Shown here piece by piece: positions 1 to 6,640 of a stretch of 8,810 bases of DNA (its first letter is position 1; each line of letters starts with the position of its first letter). The position numbers and the translations under genes were made by a program. The DNA is taken from assembly GCA_017472105.1 (NCBI GenBank), contig JAFUQY010000260.1, forward strand, positions 1 through 8,810, read 5' to 3'. This DNA comes from Clostridia bacterium. Lineage in GTDB: Bacteria; Bacillota_A; Clostridia; Oscillospirales; CAG-272. The notes under the pieces were generated by a model. The model saw only the letters and a program-made list of their open reading frames with translations. It did not search any database and had not been told where the DNA came from.

Positions 1-25
1 AAGGACTCTTTTTCACGGAGTCCTT
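1..25 (-). terminator. Intrinsic terminator hairpin after the GH2 gene
   Basis: Positions 1-8 and 18-25 form a perfect 8-bp stem (AAGGACTC / GAGTCCTT) around a loop of about 9 nt. It starts 13 nt beyond the GH2 stop codon (38-40). The expected U-tract for leftward transcription lies outside the window, so it cannot be checked. Read rightward, the hairpin is followed by the T-rich run TTTCTTGTTTC, so it could also stop a plus-strand transcript entering from the left. Confidence 0.55.
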
Positions 26-37
26 TCTTGTTTCTGT

Positions 38-1741
38 TCAATTGATCCGCAGCTTCAGCCGCAGGCTCATGTCGTGTACCCGCGTCACATCCACCTTCGT
101 CACCCATCGGTCATACGTCAGAAGACCGTTCGTTTCATCCTCCACGTCCGAGACCTGCGTGTACACCGCGGCGCACAGACCCTGCTTCACCGCCGGGATG
201 ATTTCATTCTCGTACAGTTCAGCAAACGCATTCTCAAACGCCCGGCAGTCGTCGTATTTCCGGTAGCCGTAGGTTTTGTCGGGATTGAACGCGTGATTTT
301 CGACCTTGCACGCATATCCGCCGAACTCGGAGAGCACGATGGGCCTGTCCGACAGCTTCAGCTTCACGGGCTTGAAGTACACGTGCAGGCTTTCCACGTC
401 ACTCGGCACACCGAAAAACCACCCGGATGCGGTGTCAATAAAGCGAGTGCTGTCCAGCTGCTTCAGACGGTTGTATGCCGATTCCCCGTCGAACTGTCCC
501 CAGCCTTCGTTGAATATCGTCCAGTACACGATGCACGGGAAGTTTCCGAGCTGACTGACCGTCTCCTCCATGCCGTCGAGAAATGCCTGACGGGACTGCG
601 GATTGGCGTGCAGGTTTTTGTCGCCGCGCTTTTTCAGTCCGATCGTCGGCAGTGCGGTGTCGCGCAGGAAGGAATACCTGCCGTTGTTGACCATATCCTG
701 GAACACTGCCATACCGAGGCGGTCGCATTCGTAGTAGAACCAGTCCGGCTCGACCTTGATGTGCTTGCGGAGCATGTTGAAGCCGAGCTTTTTCATTTCC
801 GTGATGTCGCGCGTGAAGCTGTCCGGGGATGCGGGCGTGTAAATCCCGTCGGAGAAGTACCCCTGATCGAGCAGGCCGTGGAAAAAGTACGGTTTCCCGT
901 TCAGACACAGCCGCGCAATGCCGTCGACGGTCTTCACTTCCAGCGTACGCAGTGCAAAATACGACTGCACCACGTCCTCGCCCGCCGTCAGCGTGAAGCG
1001 GTAGAGATACGGATTCTCCGGCGTCCAGTTCTGCGGCTCGGGAATTCTGATCTCGGCAGCTCCGTCGTCAAGCTCTGCAAAAATCGGCATCCGCCCGGTT
1101 TCGATCCGGATTTTCCCGTTTTTCACGCCGCGCGCGCGGATTGTCACAGTGTCGAGTGTGGTTCTGATCTCAAGCGATTTCACGTATTCCGCCGGGACGC
1201 TCTCGAGCCACACGGTCTGCCAGATGCCTGTCACCGGAGTGTACCACATGCCGCCGCGTTTTTCGCGCTGTTTCCCGTACGGCAGAATTCCGTCGAGACG
1301 GTCGGTGACTTCCACGGTCAGGATGTTTTCGTCCGTCAGGCAGTCGGTCACATCAAAGGAAAAATGTCCGTATCCGCCGCGGTGTTCGCCGAGTGTCCAG
1401 CCGTTGAGCGTCACCTTCGCGCACTGATCCACCGCCCCGAAGTGCAGAATCACGCGGTCACGCACAAATCCGTCGGGCAGTGTGAACGTTTTGAAGTAGC
1501 TCAGGCACGGATTCTTCCCGAGACGGCGGCCGATTCCCGACAGCAGGGATTGGGGCACAAACGGTACCGTGATGTTCTCCGACGGCCCGCCGTTCACGGT
1601 GATCTGCCATGTTCCGTTGAGATTGAAGAAGGAGTCGCGGCGCAGTCCCGGTCTGGGATACACATCCCACGGAGTTTCGCCGGAGTACAGCAGCCATTCC
1701 CCTTCCCTGGTGAGTATCTGCCGCATATTGTCCTGTTTCAT
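38..1741 (-). CDS. Glycoside hydrolase family 2 beta-glycosidase (beta-galactosidase-like)
   Basis: A 567-aa predicted cytoplasmic retaining beta-glycosidase with no signal peptide. The order is a jelly-roll sugar-binding domain (about residues 35-180, ending in the GH2 hallmark GMWYTPVTGIWQTVW at 164-178), an Ig-like domain (about 185-272), and a TIM barrel from about 275 to the end, beginning with NGKPYFFHG. The acid/base is Glu412 in NEGWG and the nucleophile Glu472 in SEFGG, both seen directly. At 567 aa it is far shorter than LacZ (about 1000 aa) and close to the beta-glucuronidase size class. However, the Asn-x-Lys-Gly motif that glucuronidases use for the carboxylate is not visible, so a beta-galactosidase or other beta-glycosidase role is more likely. 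The ATG at 1741 is preceded by AAGGAAG five bases upstream. It lies 21 nt after the DUF1848 stop on the same strand, with no terminator between, so the two are probably one operon. Family assignment is firm; substrate is not. Confidence 0.92.
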   Translation of the reverse strand: MKQDNMRQILTREGEWLLYSGETPWDVYPRPGLRRDSFFNLNGTWQITVNGGPSENITVPFVPQSLLSGIGRRLGKNPCLSYFKTFTLPDGFVRDRVILHFGAVDQCAKVTLNGWTLGEHRGGYGHFSFDVTDCLTDENILTVEVTDRLDGILPYGKQREKRGGMWYTPVTGIWQTVWLESVPAEYVKSLEIRTTLDTVTIRARGVKNGKIRIETGRMPIFAELDDGAAEIRIPEPQNWTPENPYLYRFTLTAGEDVVQSYFALRTLEVKTVDGIARLCLNGKPYFFHGLLDQGYFSDGIYTPASPDSFTRDITEMKKLGFNMLRKHIKVEPDWFYYECDRLGMAVFQDMVNNGRYSFLRDTALPTIGLKKRGDKNLHANPQSRQAFLDGMEETVSQLGNFPCIVYWTIFNEGWGQFDGESAYNRLKQLDSTRFIDTASGWFFGVPSDVESLHVYFKPVKLKLSDRPIVLSEFGGYACKVENHAFNPDKTYGYRKYDDCRAFENAFAELYENEIIPAVKQGLCAAVYTQVSDVEDETNGLLTYDRWVTKVDVTRVHDMSLRLKLRIN

Positions 1742-1762
1742 GTTTTCTTCCTTAAATTTATA

Positions 1763-2695
1763 TTACAGTTCCGTTATTTTTATCTGATTCTTCTTCGCAT
1801 CCGTCTTCCGCACGGTCACGCGGTCGTCTCCGGTGAGATTTCCGATGAGAAGCGGTGAGAGCGGATTGTGACTGCTGTGATTTTCCTGCACGAGCGGGAG
1901 GATGTAGTTGGCATAACAGTACCGGCATCCGTTGACGCAGGTGTTGTATGCCCCGATATCCACCGCCGATGCACATCCGCACGCCTTCCGCTGATTTCTG
2001 TCGCGCGGTGCGGTGATCGGCTTCCCGGCAATTCCTGAGAGACGCTCCGTGTCGATGCATGCGGCGTGCGTGATGCCGTAGGATGAGAGATCCGCCTCCT
2101 CCGCACAGGTGTCAATCGTGATGCCGACCCGCTTCGCAGTTTCCGAAAACGCCGTCAGAATCCGGTCAAGCTCGTACGCATCCGGCGGTCGGATATCCGG
2201 TGCTGTTTTCCGGGTGTTTTTGTAGAAATCGAGAAAGCTGATCGTGCATTTTTCCGCAGAATCCGCGAGCATCTCCGCCAGTTTCGCGAAATACCGGATG
2301 TGATACTCCGCAGTGTACGTTTCGCTGATGAAGATGGGATCGTACCGCCAGACAACGCGATGCCGCCCCAGCTTTTCTGCCAGCGCACGGAACGCGGGAA
2401 TGAGCACATCGTTCTTCGACGGCACGTTCGTCTCCGCATCGCGTCCGTATGAAGTCAGCGTGAACTGGAAGTAGTACGGATACTCCTCCAGAAGATGCAG
2501 GCGGTTCATCATCGGCACGGGATTTTTCGTCCAGAATACGAATCCGTCCACGGCGTCCCGGTTCAAGGGAATCTTCGACACCTGATGCGGATTCATGGGA
2601 TTGCGGACGCAGACGAAGCCCTCGTTCAGCCGATGGAAAAACCAGTCTGCGTACAGTGCCGGGATATCCGTCCGTCGGCTTGCGCTGATAATCAT
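1763..2695 (-). CDS. DUF1848 family protein with C-terminal radical-SAM-like cysteine motif
   Basis: A 310-aa protein of the uncharacterised DUF1848 family, recognised by its N-terminal sequence MIISASRRTDIP and the conserved FWTKNP segment (about residues 54-59). Near the C-terminus five cysteines, Cys239, 241, 253, 257 and 260, are arranged CxC-x11-CxxxCxxC. The last three match the CX3CX2C signature that binds the 4Fe-4S cluster in radical SAM enzymes, but at the wrong end of the protein. The family is described as having such a cluster-like motif. An actual reaction is not established, and none is claimed here. An in-frame ATG 28 codons upstream was rejected. The ATG at 2695 matches the family start and has a GGGAGG Shine-Dalgarno sequence just upstream. 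It is the first gene of a likely operon with the GH2 enzyme. Whether that pairing is functional or accidental cannot be told from one window. Confidence 0.9.
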   Translation of the reverse strand: MIISASRRTDIPALYADWFFHRLNEGFVCVRNPMNPHQVSKIPLNRDAVDGFVFWTKNPVPMMNRLHLLEEYPYYFQFTLTSYGRDAETNVPSKNDVLIPAFRALAEKLGRHRVVWRYDPIFISETYTAEYHIRYFAKLAEMLADSAEKCTISFLDFYKNTRKTAPDIRPPDAYELDRILTAFSETAKRVGITIDTCAEEADLSSYGITHAACIDTERLSGIAGKPITAPRDRNQRKACGCASAVDIGAYNTCVNGCRYCYANYILPLVQENHSSHNPLSPLLIGNLTGDDRVTVRKTDAKKNQIKITEL

Positions 2696-2726
2696 CTCCG
2701 TCCTCCCTGTTTGTTCTTCTGCTATT

Positions 2727-2755
2727 ATCCTATCACAATTCCGGGATTTTTGCAA
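2727..2755 (-). promoter_or_regulatory. Candidate promoter of the DUF1848-GH2 operon
   Basis: On the minus strand, TTGCAA (2755-2750) and TAGGAT (2732-2727) are separated by 17 nt and lie 32 nt upstream of the DUF1848 start. Each hexamer matches four of six consensus bases, so this is a moderate call. The -35 lies two bases from the U-tract of the preceding gene's terminator. Confidence 0.4.
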
Positions 2756-2756
2756 G

Positions 2757-2800
2757 AAAAAACAGACGGATCCCCGCATTTTTCGCAGAAAACCGACTGT
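2757..2800 (-). terminator. Intrinsic terminator of the isomerase-type gene
   Basis: On the minus strand ACAGTCGG (2800-2793) pairs with CCGTCTGT (2769-2762), seven pairs with one T:T mismatch. It encloses a 23-nt loop and is followed by a TTTTTT run (2762-2757). It starts 12 nt after the stop codon at 2812. The stem is imperfect, so efficiency is uncertain. Confidence 0.6.
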
Positions 2801-2811
2801 ATTTTATGCAT

Positions 2812-3630
2812 TTACAGACGCATGAGGTAGTCGTAGCACTTTCTGATGTATTCGAGCTTGTAGCCGCGCACTTCCATGGGTGCAAACCGCTCGCCGGGGA
2901 TTTCGAGATTGAAGAGATCCGCGTAGCCGATTTCACGCAGAGCCGCAACGACCTTGTCAAACTTGACCTGACCTCTGCCGAAGGGCATCATGTGCTGGTC
3001 ACGTTCGCCTTCGTTGTCCGCGATGTGGAGCGCATGGAGACGGTCACCTGCCGCACGGATGAAGCGCACCTGATCCTTGTCTTCGGCGAGATTGAGGTGT
3101 CCGGTGTCAAGGCAGATGCCGAGGTGACGATCACCCACCGCGTCGATCATGGCGTTGATCTGTTCAATGGTTGCCGCGATTCCGCCGATGTTCTCCAGAC
3201 ATACCTTGAATTCACGGTCGCCGAGGTATGCGTCCACCTTTTTCAGAATCGCAATGTTCCGAGCCGCGCGTTCTTCCCACGTCAGATCGGGTTCGGATGC
3301 ACAGCGGTCCACATGGAGCACGCCGTTTCTGATGCCGATTGCGTGGTACAGATCCAGCCAGCCGCACAGCTTATCGTACGCATCCGCATCGGTGCACAGA
3401 CGGATCTTGAGCCACAGGTGTCCCTGCGTCATGGTGAAGTTTTCGCGCTCGAGGAACGCCCTGAATTCCGCACCCACCGTCTTGGGATCCCCGCGTTTCA
3501 GCAGCATTTCGCCGTGTTCGTCCGACAGTTCCGCCGCCGTAATGCCGTGCTTTTTCAGTTCCAGCACCGCGTCCTCGGGAGAAAGTTCGATGTAGTACGC
3601 CGTCCACACCGCAAGTTCGGGTTTCGTCAT
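2812..3630 (-). CDS. Sugar phosphate isomerase/epimerase family (xylose isomerase-like TIM barrel)
   Basis: A 272-aa protein of the AP-endonuclease-2 / xylose isomerase-like TIM-barrel superfamily (Pfam PF01261 type), which covers sugar isomerases, epimerases and some dehydratases acting on sugars or inositols. The expected divalent-metal ligands are visible: Glu146 in CLENIGG, Asp175 and His178 in CLDTGHLN, His202 in LHIADN and Glu243 in NLEIPGE. There is no signal peptide, so it is predicted cytoplasmic. The ATG at 3630 was chosen over an in-frame ATG 28 codons upstream because GGAGG sits 8 nt before it and the upstream stretch overlaps the promoter and the purC terminator. It is a single-gene unit with its own promoter and terminator, next to glycosidase genes. 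That fits sugar catabolism, but the substrate cannot be read from the sequence. Family is confident, reaction unknown. Confidence 0.88.
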   Translation of the reverse strand: MTKPELAVWTAYYIELSPEDAVLELKKHGITAAELSDEHGEMLLKRGDPKTVGAEFRAFLERENFTMTQGHLWLKIRLCTDADAYDKLCGWLDLYHAIGIRNGVLHVDRCASEPDLTWEERAARNIAILKKVDAYLGDREFKVCLENIGGIAATIEQINAMIDAVGDRHLGICLDTGHLNLAEDKDQVRFIRAAGDRLHALHIADNEGERDQHMMPFGRGQVKFDKVVAALREIGYADLFNLEIPGERFAPMEVRGYKLEYIRKCYDYLMRL

Positions 3631-3660
3631 AATCAATACCTCCGTTGGCATTTTTTTCTT

Positions 3661-3689
3661 ATGATACCACGAATCGCCCGGATTGTCCA
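3661..3689 (-). promoter_or_regulatory. Promoter of the isomerase-type gene
   Basis: On the minus strand TGGACA (3689-3684) and TATCAT (3666-3661) are separated by exactly 17 nt, 30 nt upstream of the ATG at 3630. The purC terminator U-tract ends just 5 nt upstream of this -35 element, so the two transcription units are tightly packed but separate. Confidence 0.65.
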
Positions 3690-3694
3690 GTGAG

Positions 3695-3732
3695 TAAAAG
3701 AAAAAAGCAGCCATTTTTGCGTGACTGCTTTT
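3695..3732 (-). terminator. Intrinsic terminator of purC
   Basis: On the minus strand an 11-pair stem (3732-3722 with 3713-3703, one G-U pair, core AAAAGCAG / CTGCTTTT) has an 8-nt loop. It runs into the T-rich tract TTTTTTCTTTT. This is the best-formed terminator of the left half of the window and closes the purC 3' UTR. Confidence 0.8.
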
Positions 3733-3734
3733 AA

Positions 3735-3820
3735 CCCATATCTCGGAGAATTTTCCACAAGGGAAATTCTCGGGAGTGGGATGGTATTCTTACGCTTTCA
3801 GCTTCAGAGTATTCCCACTC
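3735..3820 (-). other. Two consecutive 3'-UTR hairpins after purC, sharing one strand
   Basis: Hairpin A pairs 3774-3790 with 3806-3820 (outer 8 bp perfect, then a 3-nt bulge, then 6 pairs) and starts inside the purC stop codon. Hairpin B has an 11-pair core, 3746-3756 with 3761-3771 (one G-U pair when read as purC mRNA, loop of four). It can be extended by CTC/GAG and CCCA/TGGG pairs out to 3735-3780. The segment 3774-3780 is used by both A and the outer part of B, so the full forms exclude each other. Function is unknown; RNA 3'-end protection or a processed small RNA are possibilities. Confidence 0.5.
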
Positions 3821-4517
3821 ATCTGTTGTTGATGAGCTTGGTGAGTTCAACGGGATCAACAATGGTGTCGCCCTTGTAAACACGCATGTTGCCGGACGCG
3901 ATTTCGTCGATGAGGATCACTTCGCCGTTGTTGTAGCCGAATTCGAACTTGATGTCCCACAGATCGAGGCCGATGGTCTTGAGGTCGTCCGCAACAACCT
4001 TGGTGATCTTGAGGGTCTGTTCCTTGAGGCTCTTGAACATTTCTTCGGTCATGATGCCGAGCGCAACGAGACCTTCGCCGGTTACCAGCGGGTCGCCCTT
4101 TTCGTCGTTCTTGAAGGTGCATTCCACATAGCCGCCCTCAAGTCTGGTGCCGTTCTGGATGCATTCGCCGTATCTGCGGATGAAGCTGCCGGTTGTAACA
4201 AGACGGCAGATAACTTCAAGACCGTTGCCGCCCTTATCCTTGCCGAAGCAGTCAGCGGGAAGAACTTCCATGGTAGCGTTTTCAAGGTCAGCGGAAACGT
4301 AGTGGGTCTTGATGCCTGCTTCCTTGAGCTTTTCGAAATAGTAAACGGAGGTTTCCAGGTTTGCCTTGCCGATGCCTTCGATGGTCAGACCGACGGTGTT
4401 TTCGCCGGGATCGAACACGCCGTCCTTGCCGGTGCAGTCGTCCTTGAACTTGAGCAGTACATTGCCGTTGTCGAGAGCGTAAACGTCCTTGGTCTTGCCG
4501 GTGTAAATCTTGTTCAT
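3819..4517 (-). CDS. purC: Phosphoribosylaminoimidazolesuccinocarboxamide synthase (SAICAR synthase)
   Basis: A 232-aa cytoplasmic enzyme of de novo purine synthesis that joins CAIR and aspartate, using ATP, to make SAICAR. The sequence shows the N-terminal nucleotide-binding start [11 protein letters not shown], the [11 protein letters not shown] segment, the central [14 protein letters not shown] block corresponding to the conserved substrate-binding region, and the [14 protein letters not shown] block near residues 205-218. Length fits the bacterial short form (about 230-240 aa). The ATG at 4517 has AAGGAG seven bases upstream. It stands alone rather than in a pur cluster: its neighbours are an isomerase-type gene downstream and a divergent metallopeptidase gene. 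A strong promoter precedes it. I saw no purine riboswitch or PurR-box-like motif in the 198-bp divergent region, so constitutive expression is plausible. Confidence 0.94.
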   Translation of the reverse strand: MNKIYTGKTKDVYALDNGNVLLKFKDDCTGKDGVFDPGENTVGLTIEGIGKANLETSVYYFEKLKEAGIKTHYVSADLENATMEVLPADCFGKDKGGNGLEVICRLVTTGSFIRRYGECIQNGTRLEGGYVECTFKNDEKGDPLVTGEGLVALGIMTEEMFKSLKEQTLKITKVVADDLKTIGLDLWDIKFEFGYNNGEVILIDEIASGNMRVYKGDTIVDPVELTKLINNR

Positions 4518-4569
4518 ACCATTGCTCCTTGATGGATTTATATATAGATTGAAAACTTTGTCCGGATAT

Positions 4570-4598
4570 ATTATAGCAGAATCGGGCGATGTTGTCAG
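4570..4598 (-). promoter_or_regulatory. Strong SigA promoter of purC
   Basis: On the minus strand CTGACA (4598-4593) and TATAAT (4575-4570) are separated by 17 nt, with a TGC extended -10. This predicts a 5' UTR of about 45 nt. A small dyad GCAG-n5-CTGC (4598-4610) touches the upstream edge of the -35 and could be an operator or chance. Confidence 0.8.
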
Positions 4599-4662
4599 CA
4601 GTAATTCTGCAAGAAAATACAGCGTCCGACGGATTTTTTTTGCACAGATATGCGCGGCGCAC

Positions 4663-4691
4663 TTTTCAACCGGCGTTTTTTATGATATACT
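4663..4691 (+). promoter_or_regulatory. Candidate promoter of the YgjP-type gene
   Basis: TTTTCA (4663-4668) and TATACT (4686-4691) are 17 nt apart. They lie 24 nt upstream of the ATG at 4716 and back to back with the purC promoter. The -10 is good and the -35 modest. Confidence 0.55.
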
Positions 4692-4715
4692 GTATGAAAA
4701 ACGGGAGGTATCTGC

Positions 4716-5399
4716 ATGACAGTCGACGGATTTGAAATCACGGTGACGCGGAAAAACGTGAAGAACATCAATCTCAGAATCAAGCCGCCGGACGGGAGAA
4801 TCGAGGTATCCTGCCCGCGCCGCGTGACAAACGAACAGCTCGCCGCCTTCATCCGGGAGAAATCCGGCTGGATCCGGGCGCACCGTGAGAAAATTCTCTC
4901 AGCCTCCACCGCACCGGAGAAGCAGTATCTCACCGGCGAAACGATTCCCGTGTGGGGCATAAACTACCCGCTGACGGTTCTCACCGGTGCCCCGGCTGTA
5001 CAAGTGACGGAATCCGGTGTGATCCTGACCGTACCGGAGAACAGCACCGCCGACGACCGCAAAGCCTGCATCGATTTCTGGTACCGGGAAAACCTCAGCC
5101 TCGCCGTCGGAAAACGGATGCCGTACTGGGAAGCGAAAACAGGACTGAAATGCAGCCGCGTCTCAATCCGGGACATGAAAACCCGCTGGGGTTCCTGCAC
5201 GCACGCAACCGCCGCGATCCGCGTGAATCTCCGCCTTGCCGAAAAGCCGCCCGAATGCCTCGACTACCTCATCCTGCACGAGCTGACCCACATCCGCCAT
5301 CCCAACCACAGCCGTGCCTTCTACGCCGATATCGAGAAGCACATGCCCGACTGGAAAGAGCGCCACAGAATCCTCAACGGCAGGGATGAAGATGAATGA
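4716..5399 (+). CDS. YgjP-type (DUF45) zinc metallopeptidase
   Basis: A 227-aa predicted soluble metal-dependent protease of the YgjP/DUF45 family, related to the SprT/WLM metallopeptidases. The zinc site is seen directly: His188-Glu189-Leu-Thr-His192 followed by His198 in the NHSRAFY segment, i.e. HExxH-x5-H, with Glu189 the expected catalytic residue. The conserved family block MKTRWGSCT lies about 30 residues before it. The N-terminal half (about 1-120) is the usual mixed strand/helix region with the IREKSGWIRAH segment. The ATG at 4716 has GGGAGG seven bases upstream. It diverges from purC and has its own promoter; the XRE gene downstream has a separate promoter, so it is probably monocistronic. 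The family is widespread but its substrates are not known. Confidence 0.92.
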   Translation: MTVDGFEITVTRKNVKNINLRIKPPDGRIEVSCPRRVTNEQLAAFIREKSGWIRAHREKILSASTAPEKQYLTGETIPVWGINYPLTVLTGAPAVQVTESGVILTVPENSTADDRKACIDFWYRENLSLAVGKRMPYWEAKTGLKCSRVSIRDMKTRWGSCTHATAAIRVNLRLAEKPPECLDYLILHELTHIRHPNHSRAFYADIEKHMPDWKERHRILNGRDEDE

Positions 5400-5445
5400 T
5401 ATATACGACTCCACCGTTGGTTGAATTTTTACGAAAACCGCGTTA

Positions 5446-5474
5446 TTGATTTTCTTCCTCCGTAACCGTATAAT
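5446..5474 (+). promoter_or_regulatory. SigA promoter of the XRE regulator gene
   Basis: TTGATT (5446-5451) and TATAAT (5469-5474) are separated by 17 nt. The predicted transcription start is about 5481, giving a leader of about 40 nt before the ATG at 5520. Confidence 0.8.
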
Positions 5475-5481
5475 AAAATCA

Positions 5482-5495
5482 TCAAAGCGCTTTGA
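5482..5495. promoter_or_regulatory. Candidate operator: perfect 14-bp palindrome at the transcription start
   Basis: TCAAAGCGCTTTGA is a perfect uninterrupted palindrome starting about 8 bp after the -10 element and 25 bp before the XRE start codon. Its place at about +1 fits a repressor site. Binding by the adjacent XRE protein (autoregulation) is inference. Confidence 0.45.
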
Positions 5496-5519
5496 AATCC
5501 ATCATAACGAGGAACTGAC

Positions 5520-6560
5520 ATGCTCAACCTTGGCGAAAAAATACGGGAATTGCGTAAAAAGAAGGGACTTACACAGGAACAGCTTGCGGGAGCTCTGAAC
5601 CTCTCTCCACAGGCAGTCTCGAAGTGGGAGAACAGTGATTCCTACCCTGATACAGAAATGCTCCCCGTTCTCGCTGGATTTTTCGGTGTCTCCCTTGACA
5701 TCCTGTTTGGCTACAATGCAAGCACAATGAGCGAAGAAATCGAGAAGATCCAAGAAGATGCGGGCAAATATTTTTACAGCGACCAAAAGCGTTACGTTGA
5801 AATCATAAAAGATGCACTGAAGGAATACCCCGGAAATGAGGAACTCCTTTTCTGCCTGCTGAATATCTACACAGGGTACGACTTTGTTCCCATTGACGGC
5901 AGCGATCACCTTGACGAAGCATTGGAGATTGCCAACAGAATTCTCGCTGAGAGCACGGATTATCCGACAATCTGCTGGACAAAAGAACGACAGGCCGGAA
6001 TTTTTCTGAAAAAAGGCGAATATGACCACGCAAAGAAAATCTATGAATCCCTACCTCACCCAGACGATATCCCTGTCCGCAACGAAACCATTGCTTACAT
6101 GCTCTCGGGCAGGGATAAGCTGGACGCGGCAATCTATTTCAGAAACGGAAGTATCGAAAAACTGTACACCGCCTGTGAAAAGGAAGGCGATGCATGGTTC
6201 ACAATGAATGAGCACCCCGAGGTGAGATTCCGTGATTATACCCCGGACGACTATATTCCGCAAGCCATGAAATGCTACCGCAAAGCTCTTGCCGTGCTTG
6301 AACTGTTCCTGCTCACAGAATATGAAGGTCAGAATCAATACATGTGGGCAGGTATGCAGACCTTCCACTGGTATTTTCATCAGAAAATCGCCGCCTGCCA
6401 TAAAAGACTGGGACAGATCGCGGAATGCGAAGCCGAAATCAAGGAAGCATACCGGATCGTATCCACCGCATGGAACGACTTTGAAGAAAACCGGGATTAT
6501 TACATGGAACCCTTCAATCAGTATTTGAAGAATTGCGGCTTAGCCGAATATATTAAATAA
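5520..6560 (+). CDS. XRE-family transcriptional regulator with long helical C-terminal domain
   Basis: A 346-aa predicted cytoplasmic DNA-binding protein. Residues 4-62 are a typical Cro/C1 helix-turn-helix (LGEKIRELRKKKGLTQEQLA, then SPQAVSKWENSDSYPD with the recognition helix, then FFGVSLDILFGY). The remaining 280 residues look alpha-helical, with repeated 30-40-residue amphipathic units (for example around AKKIYESLP, MKCYRKALAVLEL and CHKRLGQIAECEAEIKEAY) that resemble TPR repeats. No membrane segment is seen, and the ligand or partner is unknown. The ATG at 5520 has GAGGAA five bases upstream. Its own promoter and the palindrome just after it suggest autoregulation. The sequence looks somewhat more AT-rich than the neighbouring genes, which could mean separate acquisition, but I did not compute this. 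The HTH call is firm; the TPR call is moderate. Confidence 0.88.
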   Translation: MLNLGEKIRELRKKKGLTQEQLAGALNLSPQAVSKWENSDSYPDTEMLPVLAGFFGVSLDILFGYNASTMSEEIEKIQEDAGKYFYSDQKRYVEIIKDALKEYPGNEELLFCLLNIYTGYDFVPIDGSDHLDEALEIANRILAESTDYPTICWTKERQAGIFLKKGEYDHAKKIYESLPHPDDIPVRNETIAYMLSGRDKLDAAIYFRNGSIEKLYTACEKEGDAWFTMNEHPEVRFRDYTPDDYIPQAMKCYRKALAVLELFLLTEYEGQNQYMWAGMQTFHWYFHQKIAACHKRLGQIAECEAEIKEAYRIVSTAWNDFEENRDYYMEPFNQYLKNCGLAEYIK

Positions 6561-6565
6561 TAACC

Positions 6566-6612
6566 AAACGCCCGCTCCACCAGACCGGCAGAACGGGCGC
6601 TTTCGATTATTA
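6566..6612. terminator. Shared hairpin between convergent XRE and GH4 genes
   Basis: CGCCCG (6569-6574) pairs with CGGGCG (6594-6599) around a 19-nt loop, with A/T pairs outside. Both sides carry only short T-rich tails (CTTTCGATTATT rightward, TTTGGTTATT leftward), so it is probably a modest two-way terminator. A second small hairpin (ATCTC-n6-GAGAT, 6625-6640) directly abuts the GH4 stop. Confidence 0.5.
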
Positions 6613-6640
6613 TCGATTCAATCTTATCTCTTATCTGAGA

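Noticed and set aside
74..1858. 594-codon open frame on the plus strand opposite the GH2 gene
   Set aside because: It mirrors a clear GH2 coding sequence, has no ribosome binding site, and its His/Val/Arg-rich translation resembles no family. It is a consequence of codon bias on the opposite strand.
2806..3693. 295-codon plus-strand frame opposite the isomerase-type gene
   Set aside because: It is the mirror of a well-supported TIM-barrel gene whose metal ligands are all present on the minus strand.
4518..4715. Purine riboswitch or PurR box upstream of purC
   Set aside because: The predicted leader is only about 45 nt and I found no aptamer-like junction or paired PurBox-like motifs; only a small dyad near the -35.
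5400..5445. Terminator after the YgjP-type gene
   Set aside because: Only short, weak complementarities (GGTT/AACC) are present before a T run; no convincing stem.
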